NCBI GenBank assembly: GCA_963971575.1
Contig: OZ020618.1
Coordinates: 50,730,509-50,794,508, forward strand
Reading direction: 5' to 3'
Length of the DNA: 64,000 nucleotides
Origin: Liopterus haemorrhoidalis
Taxonomy: Eukaryota; Arthropoda; Insecta; Coleoptera; Dytiscidae
Shown piece after piece: positions 21,742 to 31,879 of this stretch (position 1 is its first letter; each line of letters opens with the position of its first letter). The notes under the pieces are model-generated. The model was not told the origin of the DNA. It searched no databases and was given only the letters and a program-made list of their open reading frames with translations. The position numbers and the translations under genes were made by a program.

Positions 21742-22490
21742 CAAATTTTGCTCCACTTAAAAGTTTGGAGTTTTTGGTATGATGTGGCATGGAATTAAAC
21801 TTCTAATAATCAGGAAAATATTTAATTACAAATTTACAAAATTGCACTGCAGTTGTAACAAATGGCCCCAACCTCTGGGTTAGTTTATGAGATATTGAGA
21901 AACTCTACACCCTTGTTTTATATGAAAAAAACACAATTTCAATTTGTACGTAAAAACATTATTTTTCTTAAATTAATTTTTTGTTGAGCTTTATTCTAAA
22001 TATGGCAAGATAATCTGAAGAGAACAATGCAATCTTAAATATGCGGACGCGTCGGCGAGTTTTTAGAATAAAGTAAAAACTTGAGGCGGAAATCTATTCT
22101 TAACGATTCTGTAATATCCCGACAATGCGAATTTAACTATTCAAGAAGAATACGTTTTCTTGCAAAGACGGAAAGAATTTTAGATCAATGTTTTCTGAAT
22201 TATATTATGCTTTAATTAGAATTCTTTATCTTATAACCAAGAGAGCAAAGTCTGTTAAACATTTTTTAACCTAGGGTTTTAAACCAATGCCAGTTGCGAT
22301 TTCAACACAGTATTAAATACTTGAGTCGACTTCTGAGTTCTTTGCACAGTATCAAGAGTTCCAAAACGATGTTCCGCGAGTCTTTCAATAGTGGTGGCTC
22401 GTGCTGTAGATCTCTGCGTATTGCAACATTAATAGGTACCAGTTATTACAATTTAGAGTTACTAACAAAGTTAAAAGTTACTTACTATAC
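21742..22490. other. No gene recognised
   Basis: AT-rich. No element end or coding motif found. Confidence 0.5.
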
Positions 22491-22493
22491 ATA

Positions 22494-22892
22494 CGAGGTG
22501 TGTAAATTAAGTAACCGGACTGATTTTAAAATTTTTTTATTCGAATAGAATTAGAATTCAATATTGTCTGCCTCAAAATAACTTCCTACGAAGCCAGATA
22601 GCGCTGGAGGCGGTTCTTCCAATCCTCATAGCAGTGCTGGAACTCGGATACTGGAATGGCTTTTAGCTGGTCGGTTAGGGACTTTTGAATATTTTCGAGT
22701 GTCCTAAAATGACGTCTCTTGAGAAGACTCAAGTCAGGCGAATAAGGAGACCGAGGAGCCACAGGAATGTGTCATTCCGTGCTCTGGCGCTTGCTTTCCC
22801 GGTCGTACTCAAACACCCAAGTCACCAGTAATGACACGTTCCAGAAAATGGATATCACTTTCAATCGATTCCAAAAAGTCAAGGCACCTTTA
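22494..22892 (-). mobile_element. MLE-A mariner copy c, with first catalytic Asp region
   Basis: TA (22492-22493) then CGAGGTGTGTAAATTAAGTA. Minus-strand remains run from LDFLESIESDIHFLERVITG with D (22780-22880; the first-Asp block, partly shifted, followed by FEYDRE-type residues) directly to HSCGSSVSLFA-type codons of the C-terminus. This copy therefore kept the DExW region that the other copies lost, and its internal deletion is different. Confidence 0.78.
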
Positions 22893-24032
22893 CCTTTTTT
22901 TGCAATATTTTTTTAATATCACACATTTTTACAAAAATGACAACTCACCTATAAGTTTAGAAAATTATGCACAATCGACAACGAATAACGTATTAAATTA
23001 AGAGGTCTAAACGGTTGCACGTCTAACCATATGATAAACTTGTAGTGACAATCAACAGAGTATAAGATATAGTCTATAGTCTACTAATTTAAGAACTCTG
23101 AATGCGGCTTTTAAACGTTTGTACCTGCTATTTTGCTGCTAAGCAAGGGCACGGACGTTCAATTCCTGCTTATGTCAAATAATTTGTGTAAAAAAAATTA
23201 TACAAATTACAGGTTCTGCTTAGCCGTTCGCAACCGGCTGTAAACTGTAGGTGTCTTTCTGTGTACGCTACAAAATTGACGTAATACTGACCATATTACT
23301 CTTGAATGTATAACTTATGCAGCGTAAGCTGAACCAATTTCAAAGTTATAAATTCTCTGTAAATTATTTGCTGTTTGAGATTCGTAAATCAAATTAATAG
23401 TTTCAGTTCAGAGTTTATATTACGAACGCCACTGAGTCTCCCGGTTCAAAACGACGGCCTGTAGAGGGTAGGAATGTCTGCCCATCTAACAGCAAAAAGA
23501 TCTTATATTGGACAACTTATACATAGATTGAAAACATGATCATGAAACCGGGAAACAGAAGTCATAGGCTCATTTCGAACTGTCGCGCCAATGATGATTA
23601 AGACACAAAATTGTTCTCACACCTTATTGAGGATTAAGCAGTACCTAACTATTCTATTAATTTTTTATGTAACAAATTTTTAGTATCCTTTACTAGTTGT
23701 TTTAGTTTTGAATATAAAATTGCAAATTTAACCTGAATTCATGTCGATATTATAAATAGTTAAAGCCCAATAAATCAAAGTCGATTGTGGCTCCCTCGTA
23801 AAGCGTGGCTGTAATATGAAACGAACAGAAGTGCTATTTTTGATGACAGACAAATCGAAATATTTTATAACCTCCAGTCCCTTTACCAATGTTCGTCAAA
23901 TTATTTTTTAGCCTTTTGGGAAATCGATAACTAAGAGAATACCCAGAGGGACTCTAAGAGTAACAAAGCAAAGGGTGCATATGGATGTAGGGACTTCAGA
24001 GAAAAAAACAGAAAATGTTACTATTTTTAACC
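22893..24032. other. No gene; contains repeat D copy 2 at about 23536-23605
   Basis: Repeat D (CATGAAACCGGGAAACAGAA, later GCGCCAATGATGATTA) matches 10359-10425. The rest carries no recognised feature. Confidence 0.5.
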
Positions 24033-24040
24033 GTCTACAC

Positions 24041-24453
24041 CAGGGATGAGCAAACCGCGGCCGGGCGAACTTTTTCGTGCGGCCCGTCAAAGCTTTTGTC
24101 TGTCAAATTTCAAAAAAGGCCATTAAATTACAAAAGATACATATATATTTTAAAGCATAAATAAGAGCAATATAGAGCAATTGGTTGCAAAGAAGCAATG
24201 CCAAACTTCTCATTAAATTTTGTTTATGATTTTTTCCCCATAATAATTATCTTTGACTGTTTTTTTATACCTAGCATTTCTATTATATGTGTCATTTGTG
24301 TATTTTTTTTAAAATAACTTTGTTATTTTGTTAATAAATAGATAATTTGTGTTTATCATCAAGTGTTCATATTTAAATAAATTTCGTATGCGGCCCGCAG
24401 GAAATTTTTAAATTTCTAGTTGGCCCGTAGTAAAAAAAGGTTGCTCATCCCTG
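24041..24453. mobile_element. hAT MITE, 413 bp, 8-bp TSD
   Basis: Left end CAGGGATGAGCAAACCGCGG, right end GGTTGCTCATCCCTG; inner subterminal blocks GCGGCCCGTC and GCGGCCCGCAGG. Perfect 8-bp duplication GTCTACAC at 24033-24040 and 24454-24461. No coding capacity; the 60-codon minus frame over its left end is chance. Confidence 0.93.
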
Positions 24454-24789
24454 GTCTACACGATTCGATGTCATCCACGTCGTATGTTATAGTATAAGAC
24501 ATTGCTTTTCACATGTTGCAAACAACAATTGCGAACGAAATGTATTTTAAAAACAATAGATTGATTTGTTGATTGCAAATTACATAAGCAAACAATAAAT
24601 GACATCATTTGGAAGAATAAGAGAACTGTTAACAAGATTTGACCATTGGATTAAAAACTCTTCCTGGTAAGATTACACTTACATCATTTCCATATTATTA
24701 TATGGTTGAGCCACTGACGAACACCAGGTTGTTTATGTCGTCTGGGTTCCCGGGAAAGTTGTATATATGACAAGAGGTTATTATATTCT

Positions 24790-25560
24790 CCATTTATTTT
24801 GGGTTTTGTAGGTATGACCACCAAAAAACCCTTATAATGTCACTCATGTGTCTGTCTGTCTGTATAATAGAAATTGTAGCCAAACGGCTTAACATAGAAT
24901 ATTGAAATTTGGTACGCTTATACAACTCTTTGACCGACAGATCGAAAAAATACTGAGAGTTTAAAAAAATACATCCCGAGATAAATATAAACAATTTTGT
25001 ATTGTATAAAAAAATAATTAGTTTTTTTAAATTTTGAGTGGCATATCATATGAAACCTCTTAATGCGTGGATCAACAAACACATTTTTATTTTTGAAAAA
25101 TCATTTTTATACGTGATTTTTGCCAAAATTACGTCAAAAAATCTAAAAAAAATTTGATCTTGATCTTGAAAATTTTGAAAGAGTTTGATCTAAAAATCTA
25201 AAAAAATCCATAATGAACATTGATGAGAACAGTTCAACAGGAATTTTTGATCCGATGAGTTTTTCAAAAAATGTCGATTTTTTTGTGTCGTCGATAAATA
25301 ATATAGTTCTAAAAATTTAGTATGTGTTATCTAAGGAAAGCCCTTAGAAGGTAGATAAAGGAACGAAAGTAGTTTCTTAAATTTTTTTCAACGATTTTAG
25401 TCAAAAATGTGCTAAAAAAGTCGCCCCCTTTTACCCAAAGTGGTTAAACTAAAAATCTGAAAAAAATTGTACATTGATCTGAGCCGGAAACGTATAAGAG
25501 TAATTTATGATCTGATTGCGCTTTTGAAAATTATTGCAGTTTTTGTGCTTTTGACAAAAT
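24790..25560 (+). repeat. Interspersed repeat family R, copy 1
   Basis: Begins near TATGACCACCAAAAAACCCT with a short (CTGT)n tract and continues with divergent internal modules. Landmarks shared with copies at 30243-31160 and 38720-39823 (inverted) are CAACAGGAATTTTTGATC, TTTTGTGTCGTCGATAAA and a GATAAAGGAACG block. No TIR or coding frame recognised; the class is unknown. Confidence 0.65.
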
Positions 25561-25662
25561 TAGTTACTTTTTACAGATAGTATGTATCCTTTTTTTTAAT
25601 TAAAAATTTAATAAAAAAAAAATTAATAGCTGAGGACCGAGTTTTGAACACCACATTACACT

Positions 25663-25680
25663 CTACACTGTACAGTGTAG
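25663..25680. repeat. Perfect 18-bp palindrome
   Basis: CTACACTGTACAGTGTAG is a perfect palindrome, followed within 40 bp by partial repeats (CTCTACAATGTACAGTACAG). May be a protein-binding site or the core of a tiny fold-back element; it cannot be decided here. Confidence 0.5.
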
Positions 25681-26223
25681 TCAGTGCACTCTACAATGTA
25701 CAGTACAGTGCCTCACTTGTTTAAAAGAAAAACGAAAATATTAGTAATTTTCCGCAGAGCTTTTTGTAAGTTGCTACATTATAAATTATGATCGCTTTTA
25801 ATTTATTTACTATTTTTTTGGAGAAAAATGTATTAAAAATCTTTTTAAAATTCATTTAGAGATGTCAGTTACAATTATATGCCTGTGGTAATATAAAGCG
25901 ATTATGTTTTGTGTATCTCCAACTAAAAGAAACGCTTTTTCTTTTGCAACTGTTTAATTAAAACTATTCTATTTAAATATTTTTATTTTTGTTGCCGACA
26001 AAAGTTCAACTAAATTAAGGATAATTAACGAACTTTCAAAGTTTTTAAATTCCACAAATTTAAAAAAACTCTGTATTTACTTTCATACTGAATATTATAA
26101 AAGAAGATTTAAAAATTTAATTTTGGTTCTATCAGAATATAGTATTAGAAGTATGAGCTAGTACGTTGTCGTTGTCGATTGAAAATTGATAAATTTGACA
26201 ATTTTTAGCTGACTTGTTTTTAA

Positions 26224-26406
26224 CTAATTTTGGGGTGCAACATGAGCGTGAAACTTCATTTTTTAAACAGTCATCTTGACAAATTTCCTGTCAATCTTGG
26301 AGATGTTAGAGATGTACAGGATGAACGTTTCCATCAGGATTTAAAAGAGATGGAGAGACGTTATCAAGGAAGGTGGGATACTCACATGATGGCTGACTAC
26401 GGTTGA
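26224..26406 (+). pseudogene. Conserved repeat-borne coding module of unknown function
   Basis: The + strand reads LILGCNMSVKLHFLNSHLDK, then FPVNLGDVRDVQDERFHQDL, then KEMERRYQGRWDTHMMADYG and stop. I recognise this block (GCNMSxKLHFLxSHLDxFP ... ERFHQDIxxMExRYQGRW ... MMADYCW) as one that recurs in many predicted arthropod and cnidarian proteins. Those are probably encoded by a mobile element, but I cannot name the superfamily. The stop replaces the usual CW after MMADY. The recognisable part is about 60 codons with no upstream coding sequence, so it is a fragment. Translation from the ATG at 26242 would give a 54-residue peptide. Nothing nearby matches a transposon end. Confidence 0.6.
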
Positions 26407-27614
26407 CTCCAAAAGATCTTACAAACGACCATTTAATCCTTAAATTATTTTGTATTTTTATTTTAACATTCCAATGCATTAAAATGTAATTAAAACTGTT
26501 CTCATTTTTTTTCTTTCACTATAAATAAAATTTTAAGAATATTTTCTAATTATTTAGTCCTTATTTTTCGCTAAATTTGTACCAATTACAGTATCGACGT
26601 CTAAAATTAAACGATAGAAGCATTATTTGGCCGAAAATATGTATTTGTTGTAGAGCAAAAATCTGATGTTATACGCAAAAACTGTGATATTTGAGTTCAG
26701 CAGCACCAAATTAGTAAGAAACAAGTCTTAGATGTAAGTCAGCTAAAATAGTGTTGACCAGTGTTATAAATGGGTATCATGAAATTGTCAACGTAACAAA
26801 AATCTTTTATCGTTATCTTTTTCAGTTATATTTTTTCTGTACTTTGTGTTGACGGACGGATCTGTGATGGTCACAATTTTCTAATGAAGCTTCGGAGTCC
26901 AAACGTATAGCACTAGACCTTAATTATTTGTATTTCATGGTTGTGTGTAATTCTATCTCTTTTCTAAAGCCATGTTGTTTAACTCTGTATTTTACGAGTA
27001 TGTGCGGAGGTGAAACATTCAGTGTAAGCCATTTACTAACAAAGTTAATCCAACAATTATGACTTGAATAATCTTACTTTATGGTAAGCTGACTGAATAT
27101 TTTCACCAGCCAAATTTTCACAGCCATTTATGCACATGTGCAAAACTGTTATGTTTTTTGTTAATCTCTGATTGTTTTTTACATTTTAAACAACATATGT
27201 TCAACTGTGGTTAAGAAAATGTTATTTTGATGCATCTCCTACTGCGATTTTAAATGTAATATAGGACAAGTTCCAAGAATGGACTAACCCAGTAGAATGA
27301 ATTTTGCCAGGGTGTTCACAGGGCTGGATTCACAGAAAATTTAATTTATTTATCCGTGTGTATTGATTCCAAAAGGTTTTGTTTAAGAATTTGCCAAGGA
27401 TTATTAATTTTAGACTGTTGTTATTGAAAATATATTAAATTTTATAAATAAAATAAACAGGTCAAAAAATGAAACTGTTTTTTTTTCATCATAAACAAAA
27501 GCACTATTTTCTAGATCATTTTTTCATGCAGATTCCAAATATGTATTCAGTTTTGTTGTTTCACGTCAGGTTTATGAAATACGACGATCCTTTGGGTTCG
27601 ATCAATTTTATAAT
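26407..27614. other. No gene; Helentron-type 3' relic near 26849
   Basis: TTGACGGACGGATCTGTGAT followed by GGTCACAATTTT (about 26849-26880) resembles the 3' end of the 5676 and 45756 elements (GATGGCGGTCGGTYCTGTGG, TGGCCACAGCTGA), with decay. The remaining sequence is featureless; two minus/plus frames at 27469-27764 overlap the next mariner's 5' UTR and are not genes. Confidence 0.4.
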
Positions 27615-28674
27615 CGAGGTGAACAAATTAAATAAACGGACTGGCAACATAGCGTTTGCTCTGGCAACATTTGGGACGCGGGAGTTGGAAGGGCGGCAGG
27701 TGAACATATGGTACGCTTTCAGTACGAGTTTGAACTCGCTAAAGTAAAGGATTCCACACACCAAAGCGGCCGCGGTGGCGGCAGCGGTAGCGTTACGGCG
27801 GCGGCCTTACGCAACCTATATAATACTATGAGACCACGCAAATACAAGCGTTTAGCTATCTGAGAACGGCGCCGAATGCTGCGTTCAGTCTAGTGATCAC
27901 CAAACACTGGCGGCCGAACTCGACAAGTTGCGTTAGGCCGCGCGATATTCATTGTTTATATACCACAGAGTAAATATATTTAAGAAAATAGTGTCGAAAA
28001 TAGATAATTTAACAGAAAATATCATAGAATCAGTAAAGGATCATTTAATTTTGTGACTTAGCACATCCTGATTACAAGAATATTAGGAAAAAAAATAAAG
28101 TGTGGGACGAAATAGAAAAAGTTTTGGAAATTGATGTTAAGTAGATTATTATTTTTCCTCTACATACAATTAATTATTCTATTGTATTCTCGCAATCAAT
28201 ATTATCACACAACTATATACCGTGATTCACTAACTGATCGCTACCGCTACCGCCACTCCCACCGCGTTAGTGTGAGGAGACCTGATCGCTAGTCGTATCG
28301 ATAACGCTACCGCTACCGCGGCCACCACCACGGCCGCTTTGGTGTGTGGAATCCTTAATTTTGTTGTCCGTAACGATTTTTTTCGTAAAACAATTTTTTC
28401 TAGTGCCTTCTAAAAATGAGTGCCGTTCATTTCGGAAACGGTGGGCTGTCAAGTTTTGCTTCAGACTTGGGCACAGTGCAACGGAAACTTTTGCAAAACT
28501 TCAGCAGGCCTACCTCCGTAGGCCTGCTGCGACAGGGCTTTGTCATGGACCCAGGGTTTTTGGTGATTTCAGGCATTTTCAGAAGGAAGAGAGTTGATTG
28601 AAGATGAATCACGCAACGGAAGGCCTTCATCTTCAAGAAACGATGAAAGTGTCGACAGAATCTGGGATTTTGTG
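27615..28674 (+). mobile_element. MLE-A mariner copy d, split by a Harbinger element
   Basis: The 5' UTR (27615-27747) has ACGGACTGGCAACATAGCG and TTTGAACTCGCTAAAGTAA, and continues at 28356 with TAATTTTGTTGTCCG and then the transposase start region (MSAVHF near 28416). The frame with mariner homology (KFCFRLGHSATETFAKLQQA, a +2 shift) is broken by a small duplication near 28513-28528. The copy stops at about 28674 (ESGILCYEG junction), so all catalytic residues and the 3' TIR are gone. The interrupting element at 27748-28355 can be removed cleanly using its TAA duplication. Confidence 0.85.
27748..28355. mobile_element. PIF/Harbinger-type element, 608 bp, TSD TAA
   Basis: Inverted ends AGGATTCCACACACCAAAGC and its inverse, then G/C-rich subterminal repeats (GGTGGCGGCAGCGGTAGCG and its inverse). 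It is flanked by TAA on both sides (27745-27747 and 28356-28358), the 3-bp target typical of PIF/Harbinger. Inside, about 28010-28140, the + strand reads ENIIESVKDHLIL, then after a shift AHPDYKNIRKKNKVWDEIEK and VLEIDVK. This is a MADF-type (Myb/SANT-like) DNA-binding domain, usual in the second protein of Harbinger elements. The transposase is missing, so this is a deletion derivative that kept part of the MADF gene. Confidence 0.88.
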
Positions 28675-28869
28675 CTATGAAGGAGCGTTTTATAGCGGCT
28701 CTGAATATGTATATACGATTAGTGTCATTTTCCTACTTCCAGAAGCTCTTCTAAAGTCAGCTTTTGGAATAGCTAATAGTAGCCTCTTCCAATTCTGTTT
28801 TATGTTTTCTATTTACTCAAATATTTTTCATTTTAGGATTTTTTATTTGGCGAGCAGTCTTAGGCCAGT

Positions 28870-29520
28870 CAGGGCCGTTTTAGTCATGCAGGGGCCCTTG
28901 GGCACACAGAGTTGGGAGCCCTTTTAGAAAGACTGAAAAAAAATGTGATTGGAAACATTAGTATGTACTTTTTTAGTGACTATTGGTTATTATGGTTAGT
29001 TTCATACAAATCAAATATAAGTAAAATGATTACTATTTTGAGAATTGGACTTACGTTAATGATGGTTTCTGCCGGGATTTCTGTTGTGCAAAACTTCCAT
29101 TATGTCCTCAAAAGTATAATTTTTGAAGGATATCACTTTCTATACACATGACAAGTTAGTAAGTCTTGTAACATAGTCGTTTGTATTTCATTAATTATTC
29201 TTTTTAGACGTGAAAATGAGCACTCTCTACTACAGTTGTTGACCATTAAGCAAAGGAATATCCTTGTGGCAACTTCCACATTCGGGAAAATTTCTTCTTA
29301 TTTATCTGCTTTTATTAAAGTATGTAAGGCTGAGATACTCAAGTCCGCCGATTCATTTGCAAGGTTTTTTAATAAAAGTAGTAAAATTGTAGTAAAATTG
29401 CACTAAAAATTGAACTCTTCTTTTTCCGGTGGAAACGACGACCCCGGCATTTTGTGGTCCCCATCAAGCCGGGAGCTCTGGGTTCGTGCCCCATGTACCC
29501 TTATGGAAAATACAGAACTG
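28870..29520. mobile_element. Decayed hAT (Zaphod-like) element
   Basis: The left end CAGGGCCGTTTTAGTCATGC followed by AGGGGCCCTTGGGCA, and the right end GTGCCCCATGTACCCTTATG followed by ACAGAACTG, resemble termini of Zaphod-like hAT elements (CAGGGGCGGATTTA and the inverse GTGCCCCxTxxGCCC). Between them, at about 29020-29110, the frame LRIGLTLMMVSAGISVVQNF may be the start of the hAT dimerisation domain, with poor agreement. No exact 8-bp duplication was found, so ends are tentative. Confidence 0.45.
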
Positions 29521-30114
29521 CCTGCGAGTCAGTTAATCAGCAGTTTTTGACAATTTTTAAAACAAGTTTTAGAGAATTTTTTGTTTTAAAACAAAGGGAA
29601 AGTCGATAGGTGGCATTCTAAAGCAATTTAGAAGTGAATATGAGTATATACAGCCAACATTATCCAACTATACGCACTATAACACTGTAATAATACTAAC
29701 AACGTGGATTTTTTCATTAAGTTTTTAGAATTTCGCAGTGCACTTTCAGTACATTATAGCGAGTGTAATTGCGGTGATAATGCAGGCATACGGGTGTTTT
29801 TATGAAGCTATTAGAAAAAGAATTTGTTTATGCAGAATAAAATGTAATAATAATTAAATTTGGTGACGTAGAGATGTTTTTAATTAAACATTATATTATG
29901 TGAACGCGAGTTAGGATGTAGATGTAGACTACCAATTTACATACATACATAAAATCACGTCTATTAAAATTCAACTTGCACTGAAATATTTGAATTTAAT
30001 TAAATTATGTACTGAATTTCACACATTAACATTTATAGCAGAGAATATTCCACGCTTAGAATAAAAAAATAATAATAAATAAAAAAAAATATTTTTACAT
30101 TTTCATGGGTATTT
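29521..30114. other. No gene recognised
   Basis: AT-rich, no motif seen. Confidence 0.5.
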
Positions 30115-30120
30115 AATAAG

Positions 30121-30245
30121 ACTTCGTCTTTGGTAGTGTAGTGGTAATGCTCCTGCTTCACCAACCAAAAGTCCCAGGTTCGAATCCCGGCCAGGGCATG
30201 GATGTTTGTGAGCGACAGTGAATTGGAAAATTCGTCCAGTTCTGT
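30121..30245 (+). mobile_element. tRNA-derived SINE (head region)
   Basis: Shows a pol III A box (TGGTAGTGTAGTGG), a B box (GGTTCGAATCC) at tRNA spacing and CCGGCCAGGGCA as an acceptor-like end. It continues with TGGATGTTTGTGAGCG, a non-tRNA body, and then reaches family R sequence. The anticodon arm does not pair as in a functional tRNA. Body plus degraded arm indicate a SINE rather than a tRNA gene. Confidence 0.72.
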
Positions 30246-30325
30246 GGTTAAAAAAAATCCAACAAGAGTTTTTGATCACATTAGCTTTTCGAAAAAAACT
30301 ATACAGTCGTTGATAAAAAAAAGTA

Positions 30326-31055
30326 CAGTCGATTCCGCTTAATTGAGACACATCGGGACTTAGGCATTTTGGCCCAATTAAGCGGCTGCCCCAATTAAGC
30401 TAATTTCACATAAAATTAAACAATGCATATTTTTCTTTCAATAATTTATTTTATAAACTCTTGGACAAAACTATAAATTATAGACCGGGAGCTCATGACA
30501 TTTTTGGTCTCCGATTTCATACAGCATGCCTTTTGGAGGAGAGAATATTTACCCTGTGACAACAAAAAAGGGATGGTACTAAACCCTTGCACGCTTTCCT
30601 ATGACCGGAAAGCTCCCGGTCTATTACATATAACCAAAAAATATAAACTTTTAAGAAAAATTAATAATAAATTCCAAAATAAAATAATAAATAGGTACAT
30701 AGAATTTAATTCAATGCAAAAATGCGTCAAGTGTAGTCTCTCTTTTGTTTTTGTAACATTTCACTTGTACAAAATCAGCACAAGTATTCAGTGCGGATGT
30801 AGGGCTCCCTTCATTTCCTTCCTGCGTAAAATAACGCTCTAATATTAAATTCTTTGTACATATTTTTTCTTGAGAATATGTGTAACATAATATGTAGTGT
30901 GATCTTAAATTTATTGTCCCAATTAAACGGAATGTTGTCCCAATTAAACATGTAAATTTACTGTTGGTTCCTTGGTTTGGTTTCTGTTCTTTGGTATTTG
31001 GCCCAAATAAGCGGCTGCCCAATTAAGCGGTGGCCCAATTAAACGGAATCGTCTG
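30326..31055. mobile_element. Pogo/Tigger-like MITE, 730 bp, TA TSD
   Basis: Left end CAGTCGATTCCGCTTAATTG, right end the inverse of CAGACGATTCCGTTTAATTG, TA on both sides (30324-30325, 31056-31057). Subterminal words GGCCCAATTAAGCGGCTGCC and CCCAATTAAACGGAATG are repeated several times near both ends, as in pogo/Tigger-type elements that carry multiple transposase-binding sites. No transposase. A smaller MITE (30481-30623) is inserted inside. Confidence 0.82.
30481..30623. mobile_element. Fold-back MITE family C, 143-bp deletion copy, TSD TTA
   Basis: Left TAGACCGGGAGCTCATGACA, right ends GCTCCCGGTCTA; flanked by TTA at 30478-30480 and 30624-30626. Only the 5' arm and the last few bases of the 3' arm remain. 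Other copies are at 32837 and 60538-61024. Confidence 0.9.
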
Positions 31056-31496
31056 TATATATTTTTTTAAAACCTATTGTGTGGTATCAAAAGAAAGCTA
31101 CTAATACGTAGATTAAGAAACGAATTGTAGTTTTTGAAAATTTATTACTTTTAACACGAATTTAGTCTCATGGAGACCAGAACAAAATAGTTAAAAAATT
31201 CCTCTTTTCTTAGTTTTGTAGTAATAGCCATTCTGATTAAACTTTTTGCCTATAACTCAATTAATTTTTACTCAAAGCACACAATTGATTCGATTTTCGG
31301 AATCTACGACCAAAAATACATTTTATTACCAATTTTTATCCAAATTCGAGACACAATAAATTTGGCTAAAAAGTTCGATTTTTTTAAGGTAACCCCTTAC
31401 GATAATCTCAATTTGTGGCCATTTTCAAGGGTTTTGTTTGACATTCTGAAAAATTAGAAAAAGACAATTAAGACCTTAATTTATTTTCTAAATTAT

Positions 31497-31875
31497 AAAA
31501 GGTACGTGGATTTCAAAAATTCGAACCGCAGGTCTTTATCTTTTATCGTTTTTAAAATATGATTTATGAAATTTGGATAAAGAAAATTGAAACTGTTACA
31601 TTTTTTGTTTTGTTCCTGATTTGTTTAAAAGTGTGTTCTAAAATCAATTATGATCTCAGGAGTTCAAAAATTCCAACCGAAGGTCTATATCTTTTGTGGT
31701 TTTTTAGATACGGCCAATTAAAAATAAAAAAAACATGTTTTTTTCATTTTTAGAAAGTGAATTCAGACAAAATTGCGTGAAATGATTAAAGCCCTTTTTT
31801 TTTAATACCAATAAGATACGCAGATTTTAAAAATTCCAAACGTAGGACTGTATCTATTTTAGTTTTTGAGATATA
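31497..31875 (+). repeat. Degenerate tandem repeat, about 160-bp period
   Basis: Three related segments near 31497, 31655 and 31815 share TTCAAAAATTC(C/G)AAC, then a GGTCT(T/A)TATCTTTT-like block and a TTTTTAGATA-type block. They follow family R copy 2 and may be further modules of that family. Confidence 0.5.
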
Positions 31876-31879
31876 ACCG

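Larger units (their letters stand above)
30243..31160 (+). repeat. Interspersed repeat family R, copy 2, interrupted
   Basis: The left part (30243-30325) has CAACAAGAGTTTTTGATC and GTCGTTGATAAAAAAAAG. The right part (31056-31160) has AAAACCTATTGTGTGGTATC, AAAAGAAAGC and GTAGATTAAGAAACG. Joined, they follow the order of copy 3 (inverted, 38720-39823). The gap is filled by a pogo-like element at 30326-31055. Confidence 0.65.

Noticed and set aside
27469..27764. Overlapping plus and minus open frames of 92 and 67 codons
   Set aside because: They lie over the 5' UTR of a mariner copy and the first bases of a Harbinger element; no motif in either.
30121..30195. Functional tRNA gene
   Set aside because: A and B boxes are present, but the anticodon stem does not pair and a SINE-like body follows directly.
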